Part shown: positions 16,949-24,548 of the stretch, piece by piece
Numbering within the stretch: position 1 is the stretch's first letter
Layout of the letters: the number at the start of each line of letters is the position of its first letter
Assembly: GCA_000466585.1 (NCBI GenBank)
Contig: KE993499.1
Location: 139,339 to 203,338, forward strand
DNA length: 64,000 bases
From: Clostridiales bacterium oral taxon 876 str. F0540
GTDB lineage: Bacteria; Bacillota; Clostridia; Clostridiales; Clostridiaceae
Direction: 5' to 3'
Program-made: the position numbers and the translations under genes
The notes under the pieces: generated by a model
The model's input: the letters and a program-made list of their open reading frames with translations, nothing else
What the model was told of the DNA's origin: nothing
The model's database searches: none

Positions 16949-16954
16949 ATTATA
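16949..16954 (-). promoter_or_regulatory. -10 element of the flp promoter
   Basis: A perfect TATAAT on the minus strand about 70 nt before the flp SD. No recognisable -35 hexamer lies 16-18 nt upstream (TGCCAC or nearby), which suggests dependence on an activator. The DegU-like regulator encoded just upstream is an obvious candidate, by inference. Confidence 0.5.
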
Positions 16955-17013
16955 GTAGAAAGTGCTTTATCGTGGCAGATTGCAAAAGTCATATTCTTTC
17001 AAGTAAAAAAGTA

Positions 17014-17042
17014 ATAAAAAAATAGGGACCTTCGTCCCTATT
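17014..17042 (-). terminator. Terminator at the end of the DegU-like gene
   Basis: AATAGGGAC / GTCCCTATT stem (17021-17042) overlapping the last codons of the regulator gene, followed by seven T (17014-17020) on the minus strand. It insulates the kinase/regulator unit from flp. Confidence 0.8.
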
Positions 17043-17715
17043 CTTCAGAATATCTTACCTTATAGTATTCTTCTATTTTATTTTCAATTGCAAAAATTGT
17101 TGCCTGCACTCTGTCTTCCACATCAAGTTTTCTAAATAGATTAGTTGCATAGTTCTTAACTGTTTTCTCAGAAAGATAAAGTTTTTCTCCTATTTCTTTA
17201 TTGCTCAGTCCCTTAGAAATACTAATTAACACCTCAATTTCTCTCTTTGATAATTTATCAAGTGCACTAATAGTTTTTTTATTCTTACTTTTTATATCTG
17301 TAAAAAGCATAGCTACTAAAGACTTATCAATATATTTTTCACCATTATAAACCATTCTGATAGCATTTACTATTTCTGTCCCTGCAGAATCCTTCAGCAC
17401 ATATCCATCTGCACCGATATCAATTACCTCATGAATAGTATTTCTGTCATTTTCAATAGTAAGCATGATTACCTTTATTTTTTCTTTATCAGCCTTTATT
17501 CGTTTTAGCACTTCTATGCCGTTTTTTACCGGCATATTGCAATCTAAAAGTACAACATCAGGAACAATACTCATTAAAAGTGAAATAACCTTATCACCAT
17601 TTTCAGCTTCTCCGATAATTTCAATATCCTCTTCAAAGCTTATTATTCTCTTTAGGCCTTCCCTTATAATAGCATGATCATCTGCTATCAATACTTTAAT
17701 CCCCTCTTTTTCCAT
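17038..17715 (-). CDS. DegU-like NarL/FixJ-family response regulator
   Basis: 225 residues. The receiver (8-125) has ADDHAIIREG (D12-D13), phospho-acceptor D58 in VVLLDCNMP and the conserved Lys in YVLKDSAG. The LuxR-type HTH (about 152-215) reads LSKREIEVLISISKGLSNKE, then IGEKLYLSEKTVKNYATNLF. It overlaps the 3' end of the kinase gene by 20 bp with its SD (GAGGTG) inside it, so the pair is translationally coupled. Location in the Tad locus directly upstream of flp makes pilus expression the most likely target. Closest named relative by layout and sequence style is DegU. Confidence 0.9.
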   Translation of the reverse strand: MEKEGIKVLIADDHAIIREGLKRIISFEEDIEIIGEAENGDKVISLLMSIVPDVVLLDCNMPVKNGIEVLKRIKADKEKIKVIMLTIENDRNTIHEVIDIGADGYVLKDSAGTEIVNAIRMVYNGEKYIDKSLVAMLFTDIKSKNKKTISALDKLSKREIEVLISISKGLSNKEIGEKLYLSEKTVKNYATNLFRKLDVEDRVQATIFAIENKIEEYYKVRYSEE

Positions 17716-18877
17716 CCTTAATCACCTCACGATTATTAGGAAGCTTAACAATATAAGTAGTTCCTTCTCCTGCCGCGGATTTTATTTGGATTTCTCCCTG
17801 AAGCTGACTTACTCTATCAAAAATACCAATAAGCCCATAGGATGCTCCTTTAGTTCTAACATTTTTCAAGGTTTCCTCTACGTTAAAGCCTATGCCGTCA
17901 TCTGTAATAACAAGCATTAAATATTTTGTTCCAAAGTCAAGCTTTACTTCTGCATGTTTTGCCTTTGAATGCTTTTTGATGTTGTTAAAAACCTCTTGGA
18001 TAATTCTATATACGGCAACTTGTATAATAGACTCTATTTCTGTTTTTATTGGTTTTAGCTTAAGCTCTATATCTATATTTGATTCTTGCGTTATTGATTT
18101 TACAGTCTGCTGAATAGTATGATTTAGTCCTAAATCATCAAGAGACATAGGTCTTAAATCAAATATTATATTTCTAACCTCTTTTAAAGCTATTTTTACA
18201 CTTTCCTTTAAATCTGCTAGCTCTTTAAGGCCTTCCTCTACATCCTTTTTTATTACCATCGTACAAATATCTGCCTTCATAACAGCGTTAGCCATATGCT
18301 GTGCTGGTCCATCATGTATATCTCTTGCTATCCTTTTACGCTCATTCTCTTGCGCTTCCAGTATTTTTATACCGAGAAACATTTCAGAATTTTTATCAGC
18401 GCCCTCTAAAGCTGAAAGAATATCACCTTCCAAGTACCCCATGGCTATGCTTATTTGATTAATTACCTTTTCAGCTCCATCTATATTTTCCATAGTTTTT
18501 TTTAACGCTATTTCCAGCTGAGATCTTTTTTCCCTTAATACCTTTTCCTCATTTGTCTTAGTAGAATATTTCACTCTCATATCTGAGGCCTTTTCATAAG
18601 CCTCCTTTATATCTTTTTCAGTATACTTGTTAAAATTAGCAGAAACCTCTGCTAACCTTTTTCGCGCTATTCTTTCCTGCTTTTGAAGATCATCCACTTC
18701 ATCTATAACCTTTAAAATTTCACTTTTTATCTGAATTAGCTGAAACTTTAAATCCTCTTGTTCTTTTCTGATGTTATCAACAATATCAAGTATTTGTCCC
18801 CTGCTGGAGCTTATTTCCTCAATTACTTTTTTGATTATTTTATTAATTAAATTAACATCTAAATCTACGTTGTTCAT
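17696..18877 (-). CDS. DegS-like cytoplasmic sensor histidine kinase
   Basis: 393 residues from the ATG at 18877 (SD AGGGG 8 nt upstream; the earlier GTG has no SD). No membrane segment is present. The N-terminal ~165 residues are a long coiled coil, like the DegS sensor region. The HisKA_3 dimerisation domain contains RKRIARDIHDGPAQH with phospho-acceptor H188, and the C-terminal ATPase has NNIKKHSKAKHAEV, then VITDDGIGFN and GIFDRV. It probably phosphorylates the overlapping NarL-type regulator and perhaps the TadZ receiver. It starts 40 bp after the prepilin peptidase gene. Confidence 0.9.
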   Translation of the reverse strand: MNNVDLDVNLINKIIKKVIEEISSSRGQILDIVDNIRKEQEDLKFQLIQIKSEILKVIDEVDDLQKQERIARKRLAEVSANFNKYTEKDIKEAYEKASDMRVKYSTKTNEEKVLREKRSQLEIALKKTMENIDGAEKVINQISIAMGYLEGDILSALEGADKNSEMFLGIKILEAQENERKRIARDIHDGPAQHMANAVMKADICTMVIKKDVEEGLKELADLKESVKIALKEVRNIIFDLRPMSLDDLGLNHTIQQTVKSITQESNIDIELKLKPIKTEIESIIQVAVYRIIQEVFNNIKKHSKAKHAEVKLDFGTKYLMLVITDDGIGFNVEETLKNVRTKGASYGLIGIFDRVSQLQGEIQIKSAAGEGTTYIVKLPNNREVIKDGKRGD

Positions 18878-18916
18878 CTTATCAGCCCCTGACACAGCTT
18901 AGTTGTGTACATTAAT

Positions 18917-19414
18917 TTATTTAAAAACAAGAAATGCAATTATACTTCCCAATGCTAAAAATGGTCCAAAAGGAATATAATCTCTTCGTCCTTTTATCTT
19001 GAACAAAAGAAGCAATATACTAACAATTGAAGATAAGCCAAAAGCTAAAAAAACCGCCCAAACAGTTCTATACGCACCTAGAAAAGCCCCTATACCAAGC
19101 ATAATTTTTATGTCTCCACCGCCTAAAGCATTTGGTATAAGCGCTAACAAGAAAAGTATTAATCCTCCTATAAACATGCCAAGTATACTATTTATAAATG
19201 ATATATCGATAAAAAAAGAAAATACTAAACCTGCTATCAAAGTAATAATTGATAGCATATCTGGAATAATTTGATGCTTTAAATCGTTAAAGGACATAAA
19301 TAAAAGAAGAGAAGTCAGTACTATGCTTTTAAAAAACACCAAACTAAGTCCAAATTTAAAAAACATTATTAAATAAATTATTACAGTTACTAAGATTAAA
19401 ATAACTTTTTCCAT
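18917..19414 (-). CDS. A24 prepilin peptidase TadV/CpaA
   Basis: 165 residues with about six membrane spans. Two catalytic aspartates are visible: D44 in FNDLKHQIIPD and D101 in the GGGDIK signature. The N-terminal methyltransferase domain of full PilD-type enzymes is absent, as is normal in Tad loci. It should cleave the Flp pilin and the TadE and TadG pseudopilins after their leader glycine. It is the first gene of the Tad locus, with a consensus promoter directly upstream (19432-19460) and SD GAGGG. Confidence 0.93.
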   Translation of the reverse strand: MEKVILILVTVIIYLIMFFKFGLSLVFFKSIVLTSLLLFMSFNDLKHQIIPDMLSIITLIAGLVFSFFIDISFINSILGMFIGGLILFLLALIPNALGGGDIKIMLGIGAFLGAYRTVWAVFLAFGLSSIVSILLLLFKIKGRRDYIPFGPFLALGSIIAFLVFK

Positions 19415-19431
19415 TATACCCTCATGATTAT

Positions 19432-19460
19432 ATAATACATAATTTAATTATTGTGTTCAA
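19432..19460 (-). promoter_or_regulatory. Promoter of the Tad locus
   Basis: TTGAAC (19455-19460) and TATTAT (19432-19437) with 17 bp between on the minus strand. The start would fall about 11 nt before the ATG, giving a very short leader. A second TATAAT lies upstream (19465-19470), so a longer alternative transcript is possible. The rest of the 240-bp divergent gap is A/T-rich with no other clear signal. Confidence 0.6.
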
Positions 19461-19654
19461 TTTCATTATACACAAAATGCATAATATTATTTAAAATTTG
19501 TTCATAATGTTGTCACCATACTGTAATACATCAGCTTTACTATATAATTATGCTAATAATAAAATATAGAATACAACGATTAACTTTAGTTATCAACATA
19601 TAACAATGAGTCTATTATAAATTTTTATTTATAAGCTAAATGGAGGTTAAGAAA

Positions 19655-20068
19655 ATGGATGAAGAAAATAACTCTGTTACTAATGAGAAAACTCAGACCG
19701 AAAATATAGATAATAAAAATGAAAGTATAGAAAATAATGCTGTTATAAACCAAACTTCATCTGAAGATGATGTAAGCAAAGTAAAAATACGCACTATTTT
19801 AAAGCAAAGATTTAAAAATCTTAAGCCGGGCTTAAGGCTCTCTATTCCAATTATTTTAGTAGCTATAATATGTTTTATAGGTGGAATGATGACAGATAGA
19901 GCTATTATATGGAATAAAGCAGGAAAGGCTATTAAAGACAGACCTGGAATAAGCAGACGAATGCAGAAAGATCCTTTTAACAATAAACAGTTCAAAAACA
20001 AAAATAATACTCTCCCCGGTAAAAATAACAATAATAATGGAAATAGTAATAATCAGAATAACGGCTAA
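19655..20068 (+). CDS. Single-span membrane protein with charged, Asn-rich tail, unknown function
   Basis: 137 residues from the ATG at 19655 (SD GGAGG at 19642-19646; the ATG at 19640 overlaps the SD). The N-terminal ~65 residues are acidic and polar, one membrane helix follows (LRLSIPIILVAIICFIGGMM), and the outer tail is basic then low-complexity Asn/Lys (KNKNNTLPGKNNNNNGN). It is divergent from the Tad locus and monocistronic with a strong terminator. The topology suggests a small inner-membrane regulator or anchor, but no domain is recognised. Confidence 0.75.
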   Translation: MDEENNSVTNEKTQTENIDNKNESIENNAVINQTSSEDDVSKVKIRTILKQRFKNLKPGLRLSIPIILVAIICFIGGMMTDRAIIWNKAGKAIKDRPGISRRMQKDPFNNKQFKNKNNTLPGKNNNNNGNSNNQNNG

Positions 20069-20079
20069 AAACCTTTAAT

Positions 20080-20115
20080 AAGAAAGGGCTAAAATTTGAA
20101 TTTTAGCCCTTTCTT
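20080..20115 (+). terminator. Terminator
   Basis: AAGAAAGGGCTAAAA / TTTTAGCCCTTTCTT, a 15-bp perfect hairpin with a 6-nt loop and T-rich 3' arm. Confidence 0.85.
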
Positions 20116-20191
20116 ATTTGCAAAATTTTTAACAATCTCTTATAATAACATTATATGGTTTTTTAGTAAACTAAAAGGGGGTAAAATAATT

Positions 20192-20623
20192 ATGGATAAT
20201 AACAAATCAAAAAAATTAGGCGGTGGAATACTAACTGTATCAATTATACAATTAGTAATATATGCTATTGGCTTAATAGGACTTGTACCACTGGTTTTTG
20301 CAAGAGATAAAGTCGAGGCACAGCTCGCTACAATGAAAATTAACACTCCAATGCCTACACAAAATCAAAACATAACTTCATTAATCCTATCAGTAGTTAT
20401 TATTATAGGTATTATATTGATCTTATTGAAAAAAGCAGTTGGAGTTTACGCTTATTTTATAGCTATGGCCTTAGAAATTATTTTCTCAATAATGGACAAT
20501 GGCTTTAAGTCTTCAATGATTATTAGCTTTTTATTTCCAATATTAATGGGAATATTTATTTATCAAAAGAAAGAGATTTTTGGATTTGGAAGCAAAAATA
20601 AATCTGAAAATATATCTGAGTAA
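20192..20623 (+). CDS. Small four-span membrane protein, unknown function
   Basis: 143 residues from the ATG at 20192, chosen because SD AAAAGGGGG lies just upstream; the longer reading runs through the preceding terminator. A short polar N-terminus (MDNNKSKKLGGG) is followed by four hydrophobic segments, at about 12-35, 64-82, 88-104 and 108-127, and a polar tail (GSKNKSENISE). The layout resembles small DUF-type membrane proteins of Clostridia, but I recognise no family. Monocistronic, bounded by hairpins on both sides. Confidence 0.75.
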   Translation: MDNNKSKKLGGGILTVSIIQLVIYAIGLIGLVPLVFARDKVEAQLATMKINTPMPTQNQNITSLILSVVIIIGIILILLKKAVGVYAYFIAMALEIIFSIMDNGFKSSMIISFLFPILMGIFIYQKKEIFGFGSKNKSENISE

Positions 20624-20630
20624 TAAAGCT

Positions 20631-20661
20631 CAGCCGTAAATATAAAAAATATTTACGGCTG
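20631..20661. terminator. Bidirectional terminator between convergent genes
   Basis: CAGCCGTAAATAT / ATATTTACGGCTG, 13 bp, followed by TTTTATTTT on the plus strand. Confidence 0.85.
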
Positions 20662-20668
20662 TTTTATT

Positions 20669-21310
20669 TTAAAAACTATATTTCATCAGAAGCTTATCTG
20701 CTGATTTCTTTAAATCTTCCAGAGTTCCGTCATTTAGTATAACCTCATGACAAAGGTTGTTTATTATATATGGGACATCAATTTCAGTATTATGTTCTGA
20801 GCTGCTGTTACTGACCATTTGTATTCCGTCTCTGGTTATAAGTCTCTTTTTTCTTACCTCTTCGCTTACTTTTACCCCTACTATAAGATAATTCTTTTTT
20901 TTCCAATATTCAAGATCAGTCAAAGTACGTCCCCCAACAATAATAGACAATTCATTATTTCTCAAAATATTTAGCTGCTCGAGAATAGCTTTACTAAAAG
21001 CCTCTTCATCTAACGAGCTGTTATCCCAACCATATTTCTTTTGTCCATTTTCATATATAAGAGCAAGTATGTAATCGCACATAATGTTAATGTCAAGCTC
21101 TCTAAATCTATCAGCAATGGTTTGTCCAATATATCTTTCCTGGCCTCTCCATCTTTGATTTACCTTTGATACCTTCATCATTTCTCTGCATAATACACTT
21201 ATTTTATATATTTTAGCCTTATCTCTTAAAATGCAAAACTGTTCTGCTAAAGCATCCTTGCCCGCACCCATTTCGCCAAAAATTACTATACCATTATAAC
21301 TCTTATCCAT
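20669..21310 (-). CDS. P-loop NMP-kinase-like protein
   Basis: 213 residues. The Walker A loop GEMGAGKD is at residues 12-19, at the start of a strand (NGIVIFGEMGAGKD), as in nucleoside-monophosphate and dephospho-CoA kinases. A lid-like basic stretch REEVRKKRLITRDG type segment (EEVRKKRLITRDGI) and an ADRFRELD segment follow. It probably phosphorylates a nucleotide or similar small molecule in the cytoplasm; the acceptor cannot be told from the sequence. SD GGAGG lies 11 nt before the ATG. No operon partner; its end faces a bidirectional terminator. Confidence 0.7.
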   Translation of the reverse strand: MDKSYNGIVIFGEMGAGKDALAEQFCILRDKAKIYKISVLCREMMKVSKVNQRWRGQERYIGQTIADRFRELDINIMCDYILALIYENGQKKYGWDNSSLDEEAFSKAILEQLNILRNNELSIIVGGRTLTDLEYWKKKNYLIVGVKVSEEVRKKRLITRDGIQMVSNSSSEHNTEIDVPYIINNLCHEVILNDGTLEDLKKSADKLLMKYSF

Positions 21311-21383
21311 TTAAGCTGCTGCCTCCAATATTTTCGAAAGTTTATTATCAAATAAAATTTTATCATAGTGAAGTAAAAGAATC

Positions 21384-21489
21384 TATATACAATGCGATAA
21401 AGTTCTTGCCTTCATGATGTCCCAAAACATCCATTCTTGAAGGATTTTTGGTGCGTAATGAAGGTATTAGAACTTTTACATTGTATATA
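21384..21489. repeat. Long imperfect inverted repeat (106 nt) upstream of the MFS gene
   Basis: TATATACAATG (21384-21394) is mirrored by CATTGTATATA (21479-21489). Inside lie AAAGTTCT / AGAACTTT, CCTTCAT / ATGAAGG and CCAAAA..TCC / GGA..TTTTGG, giving a four-segment cruciform or RNA hairpin. It fills most of the 270-bp gap and has no coding potential. It could be a miniature inverted-repeat element, whose terminal repeats would start TATATACAATG, or a structured leader RNA of the transporter gene. Confidence 0.6.
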
Positions 21490-21580
21490 TAATGTATTGT
21501 AAAAGCCAATCATCAATGCTAGATTTAAAATATGGCTTACTTATAAAGCAATAAAAAATACTGACTTGGGGGGCTTAGAT

Positions 21581-22807
21581 TTGAAAAAAAGAAATTATTA
21601 TCTGCTCTTAATTATAGTATTTGGCGGCTTTTTAGTATTTGGATTTTCCGAAAATATAAAAGGGCCCGCTATTCCTAAAATGCAGTCTGATTTTTCATTA
21701 AGCGAAATGCAAATAGGTCTGCTTTTAGCTCTTAACTCGCTTGGATATCTTTTAGTCTGCAGCTTTACAGGATTTTTAACAAAAAAATTCGGTATAAGAT
21801 TTTCAAGCCTGCTAGCCTTTGGAAGTATGGCTATTGCAGGAGTTTTTATATTTTTATCTACAAGCTATACCAGTCTTTCTGCTTCATATTTTCTAATGTA
21901 TATAGGAAACGGAGTTCTTGAAATAGCTCTTGGAGTTTTGGCTGCTAGAGTTTTCACAAAAAACACAGGAACAATGATGAATTTATCACATTTTTTCTAT
22001 GGGTTAAGCTCAACAATAGCTCCAATTTGCGCTACAGCTATCATGGGAGCAAAATTTTCCGGTAAAGAAATAGGCTGGCATGGAATGTATCTTATAATGC
22101 TATCACTATCATTGCTTCCTTTTATCATAGCAATTTTTACAAAGTTTCCCGGAGATGATATTAAAGCAGAAGAACGTATGCCTTTTAAAGAATATATAAA
22201 AGATCCATCTGCTTGGCTTATAGTTGTTATTCTTTCCTTTGGTGTAATTTCAGAGCTCTCAGTCGGTGGATGGCTTGTTAACTTTCTTGAAAAAACTTAT
22301 AAGTTGGATATGGCTTCTTCATCTGGGCTTCTGTCTGCTTTCTTTTTAACTTTTACACTTTCAAGACTGCTTTTAGGTCCTCTTACTGATAAGATAGGCT
22401 TTGTAAAATCACTCATTATTTTCTCTGGAGTCTCAGGTATATTAACCCTAACCGGCATACTCGTTGGGAAAAATGGTGCCTTTTTATTTGCCCTTGCCGG
22501 AGCAGGCATTGCTCCAATATATCCAACCACTATGGCTTTTCTCGCAAAACGGTATCCAAAAGACAGCGACACAGCCATAAGCTTTACTGTAACCTTAATG
22601 GGCATAGGAAGCGTAATTGGAAACTTTTTAGTTGGAGCTATAATTGATTTATTTAAAAATATATTTATGGGCAGTTATGGGGTAGAGACGGGTATCATAA
22701 TAGGAATGAAGGCTGGTTACTCCTTTGTAGCAATATGTGCTCTGCTGTGTTCCTTAACATCATTATTTCTTTACAGAACACTTAAGCGAAGAAATGAAGT
22801 AATATAA
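21581..22807 (+). CDS. Major facilitator superfamily transporter
   Basis: 408 residues with 12 predicted membrane spans and the loop 2-3 region GFLTKKFGIRFSS, a variant of the MFS motif A. The N-terminus FGGFLVFGFSENIKGPAIPK and the block SRLLLGPLTDKIGFVKS in the second half resemble the FucP/GlcP-type sugar:proton symporters and related permeases, but substrate is not determined. Start is the TTG at 21581, with SD GGGGGG (21568-21573) 7 nt upstream; the upstream TTG overlaps the SD. The gene is monocistronic, with a large inverted repeat in its leader region. Confidence 0.85.
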   Translation: MKKRNYYLLLIIVFGGFLVFGFSENIKGPAIPKMQSDFSLSEMQIGLLLALNSLGYLLVCSFTGFLTKKFGIRFSSLLAFGSMAIAGVFIFLSTSYTSLSASYFLMYIGNGVLEIALGVLAARVFTKNTGTMMNLSHFFYGLSSTIAPICATAIMGAKFSGKEIGWHGMYLIMLSLSLLPFIIAIFTKFPGDDIKAEERMPFKEYIKDPSAWLIVVILSFGVISELSVGGWLVNFLEKTYKLDMASSSGLLSAFFLTFTLSRLLLGPLTDKIGFVKSLIIFSGVSGILTLTGILVGKNGAFLFALAGAGIAPIYPTTMAFLAKRYPKDSDTAISFTVTLMGIGSVIGNFLVGAIIDLFKNIFMGSYGVETGIIIGMKAGYSFVAICALLCSLTSLFLYRTLKRRNEVI

Positions 22808-22829
22808 TAAAATTGAGGAATAAATTTTT

Positions 22830-22854
22830 CAGGCTTTGCTTTAAGCGAAGCCTG
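22830..22854. terminator. Weak hairpin after the MFS gene
   Basis: CAGGCTT..AAGCCTG with an inner GCTTTAAGC segment; no U-tract follows, so this is a low-confidence terminator shared by convergent genes. Confidence 0.45.
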
Positions 22855-22887
22855 TAATAATTTAATCCTCTACTTAACAATTGAACC

Positions 22888-23031
22888 TTAAAGATTTGTT
22901 TCTGGCTTTACATTATCATTGTTCCTGCTATATTGTGCTTTTTCAGCGTAGTGTGCGATTTCACCATTATCTCTCATCTTATGACCAATTGCTTTTCTTT
23001 GAGTATTTGTTAATCTGGATCTGTTTTTCAC
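22888..23031 (-). CDS. 47-residue basic microprotein
   Basis: GTG start at 23031 with SD AAAGGAGTG 8 nt upstream; the peptide runs MKNRSRLTNTQRKAIGHKMR, then DNGEIAHYAEKAQYSRNNDN and ends VKPETNL. It is very polar and basic, with no signal peptide or Cys. The strong SD and clean reading frame argue that it is translated; an overlapping 75-codon plus-strand reading has no SD. Function unknown. It is followed by an inverted repeat shared with the MFS gene. Confidence 0.7.
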   Translation of the reverse strand: MKNRSRLTNTQRKAIGHKMRDNGEIAHYAEKAQYSRNNDNVKPETNL

Positions 23032-23117
23032 AGGTTTCACTCCTTTCTGCAGTAAAAACTATAAGTACGTTCTTTTCCCATCCAGAAATATGTTTTCCTG
23101 TGAGTTAATATTTATTC

Positions 23118-24113
23118 CTATGAGCTTGCAGATGAAGCTGCTGCAGCACTCGCCGCACAAGCTGCTGCCACTGCCGCCTGCTGCTGAGCTATAATAATAG
23201 CATTTATGCTGTTGCTTAAAGTAATTTGAATAACTCCTTTTTTAATCTCATCTACGTAATAATCCGATACCAAAGTAGCACAAAGGATTACTTTGGTATT
23301 CTTATCAATGCTCCAAAATCCGTAGCCATCCTTATCAGAAATATAATCAAAAACTTCTTTTATTTCACTTACTGTATTATTAATATCGTTTGTAATAAGG
23401 GCCAATAAACCTAAAGTTGCTAAGCCGGTATATTGAAGCTTGCAATTCACTTCTTTAAGGCTTCTATATAAGCTTACTGCCTTGCTGCATTTATCTTCTA
23501 CTCCTTCTTCTCCAATCGCTAATATATGAGATAAGGTTTGTAAGTCATTGCCTTTATAAAAACCTTCTTTATTTAAAAAGCTGTAACATTCTTCAATCTT
23601 TCTTGAAGTAGCTTCTATTTCTAAGTCCGTAGTAGCTAAAACAGCTGCAAACACATAATCATCTGAAGAAGTAAGCCAATAATGATTTTCTTTCATTTTA
23701 TCATAAAACTTTTTAGTCCTTTGAATTCTATAATCCCATTCGCCAATAGGTACTTGTCTAACTATTGTATAAGCAGCTAACGGCAGCTGAGGACTTCTTC
23801 TAAAGCCTGCTTCCTTCAGCTTATCATAAGCATTTATCATATTTTCAAAAAAACTCTTATAATCATCTTCAAAGGCTAAAAGATTTACTATAAGAAATTC
23901 ACCTGTTCCCCTAAAATATGATGTCCAGCTTGTTTCTTCTTTTATATATTTTTTAATTTCCTTCAGCCTATCTATATCAACTCTTTTATCGTTAGTGGCA
24001 TGAACCATGGCACCAAAATGTTTAACCAAGTTAGCTTCCCACTTAAATCCTGTCTTGAATTCTTTATAGTTCTCTACCATTAAGTCAACTTTTTGTTTTA
24101 ACATTACATTCAT
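23118..24113 (-). CDS. DUF4003 family protein
   Basis: 331 residues, soluble and mostly helical. The sequence (KQKVDLMVENYKEFKTGFKW near the start, FRRSPQLPLAAYTIVRQVPI in the middle, TYTGLATLGLLALIT-type helical repeats later) matches the DUF4003 family of Firmicutes, whose function is not known. The last 25 residues are an Ala/Ser/Gln low-complexity tail (AQQQAAVAAACAASAAAA) that looks like a flexible or aggregation-prone extension. SD AAAGGGG lies 8 nt before the ATG. A terminator separates it from the 103-residue gene upstream. Confidence 0.8.
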   Translation of the reverse strand: MNVMLKQKVDLMVENYKEFKTGFKWEANLVKHFGAMVHATNDKRVDIDRLKEIKKYIKEETSWTSYFRGTGEFLIVNLLAFEDDYKSFFENMINAYDKLKEAGFRRSPQLPLAAYTIVRQVPIGEWDYRIQRTKKFYDKMKENHYWLTSSDDYVFAAVLATTDLEIEATSRKIEECYSFLNKEGFYKGNDLQTLSHILAIGEEGVEDKCSKAVSLYRSLKEVNCKLQYTGLATLGLLALITNDINNTVSEIKEVFDYISDKDGYGFWSIDKNTKVILCATLVSDYYVDEIKKGVIQITLSNSINAIIIAQQQAAVAAACAASAAAASSASS

Positions 24114-24133
24114 AGTTAATTCCCCTTTATAAT

Positions 24134-24164
24134 AAAAAACTTATAATCATATTATAAGTTTTTT
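24134..24164 (-). terminator. Terminator after the 103-residue helical protein gene
   Basis: AAAAAACTTATAAT / ATTATAAGTTTTTT, a 14-bp A/T-rich perfect hairpin whose 3' arm is a T-run on either strand. Confidence 0.75.
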
Positions 24165-24195
24165 ATTACCATATTTCAAGTGTGTTATTTAATTT

Positions 24196-24507
24196 TTATT
24201 CTAAATCAATACTTTCCAAGAGCTTCATAAAGTCTTCTTCACTTTTCTTTTCCAAGTACATGTTAAGAAGAGTTCTTGTAGACATTTTATTAAAGCCCTT
24301 AAAGCCGTTATCAAGTATCTCAGTTAATATACTCATAAAAGTTTCATTGTCTTTATTTACTTCTTTTAGTATCTTGTCTGCCATCTCCTTAGCCAGCTCT
24401 TCCTTAATAGCCTCCCTAAGCTTTTCAGTATATTTTTTCATATATTCCTGAAGTTCTTCCGGATACTTGGAAAAATCTCCAGATAGTATATCATGAATGC
24501 TGAACAT
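24196..24507 (-). CDS. Small helical cytoplasmic protein, unknown function
   Basis: 103 residues, highly charged and helical: KYPEELQEYMKKYTEKLREA, KEELAKEMADKILKE and a C-terminal MYLEKKSEEDFMKLLES. No known domain, signal peptide or Cys. SD AAGGTGA lies about 9 nt before the ATG. It starts 41 bp after the MATE gene on the same strand and may be co-transcribed with it and with the flavin reductase gene upstream. Reading frame and SD are convincing; function is not. Confidence 0.65.
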   Translation of the reverse strand: MFSIHDILSGDFSKYPEELQEYMKKYTEKLREAIKEELAKEMADKILKEVNKDNETFMSILTEILDNGFKGFNKMSTRTLLNMYLEKKSEEDFMKLLESIDLE

Positions 24508-24548
24508 AAAATCTTCACCTTCCTGTCCTACGATTAAAAGTTAATCCT

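Noticed and set aside
16970..16986. TGGCAGATTGCA resembling a sigma-54 promoter
   Set aside because: The GG to GC spacing is 6 nt instead of 10, and the orientation is opposite to flp; a normal TATAAT is nearer.
21361..21565. T-box leader upstream of the MFS gene
   Set aside because: No AGGGTGGNACCGCG-type T-box sequence is present despite the large hairpin.
22881..23108. 75-codon plus-strand ORF
   Set aside because: No SD and no plausible protein composition; the minus strand has a good microprotein with SD (22888-23031).
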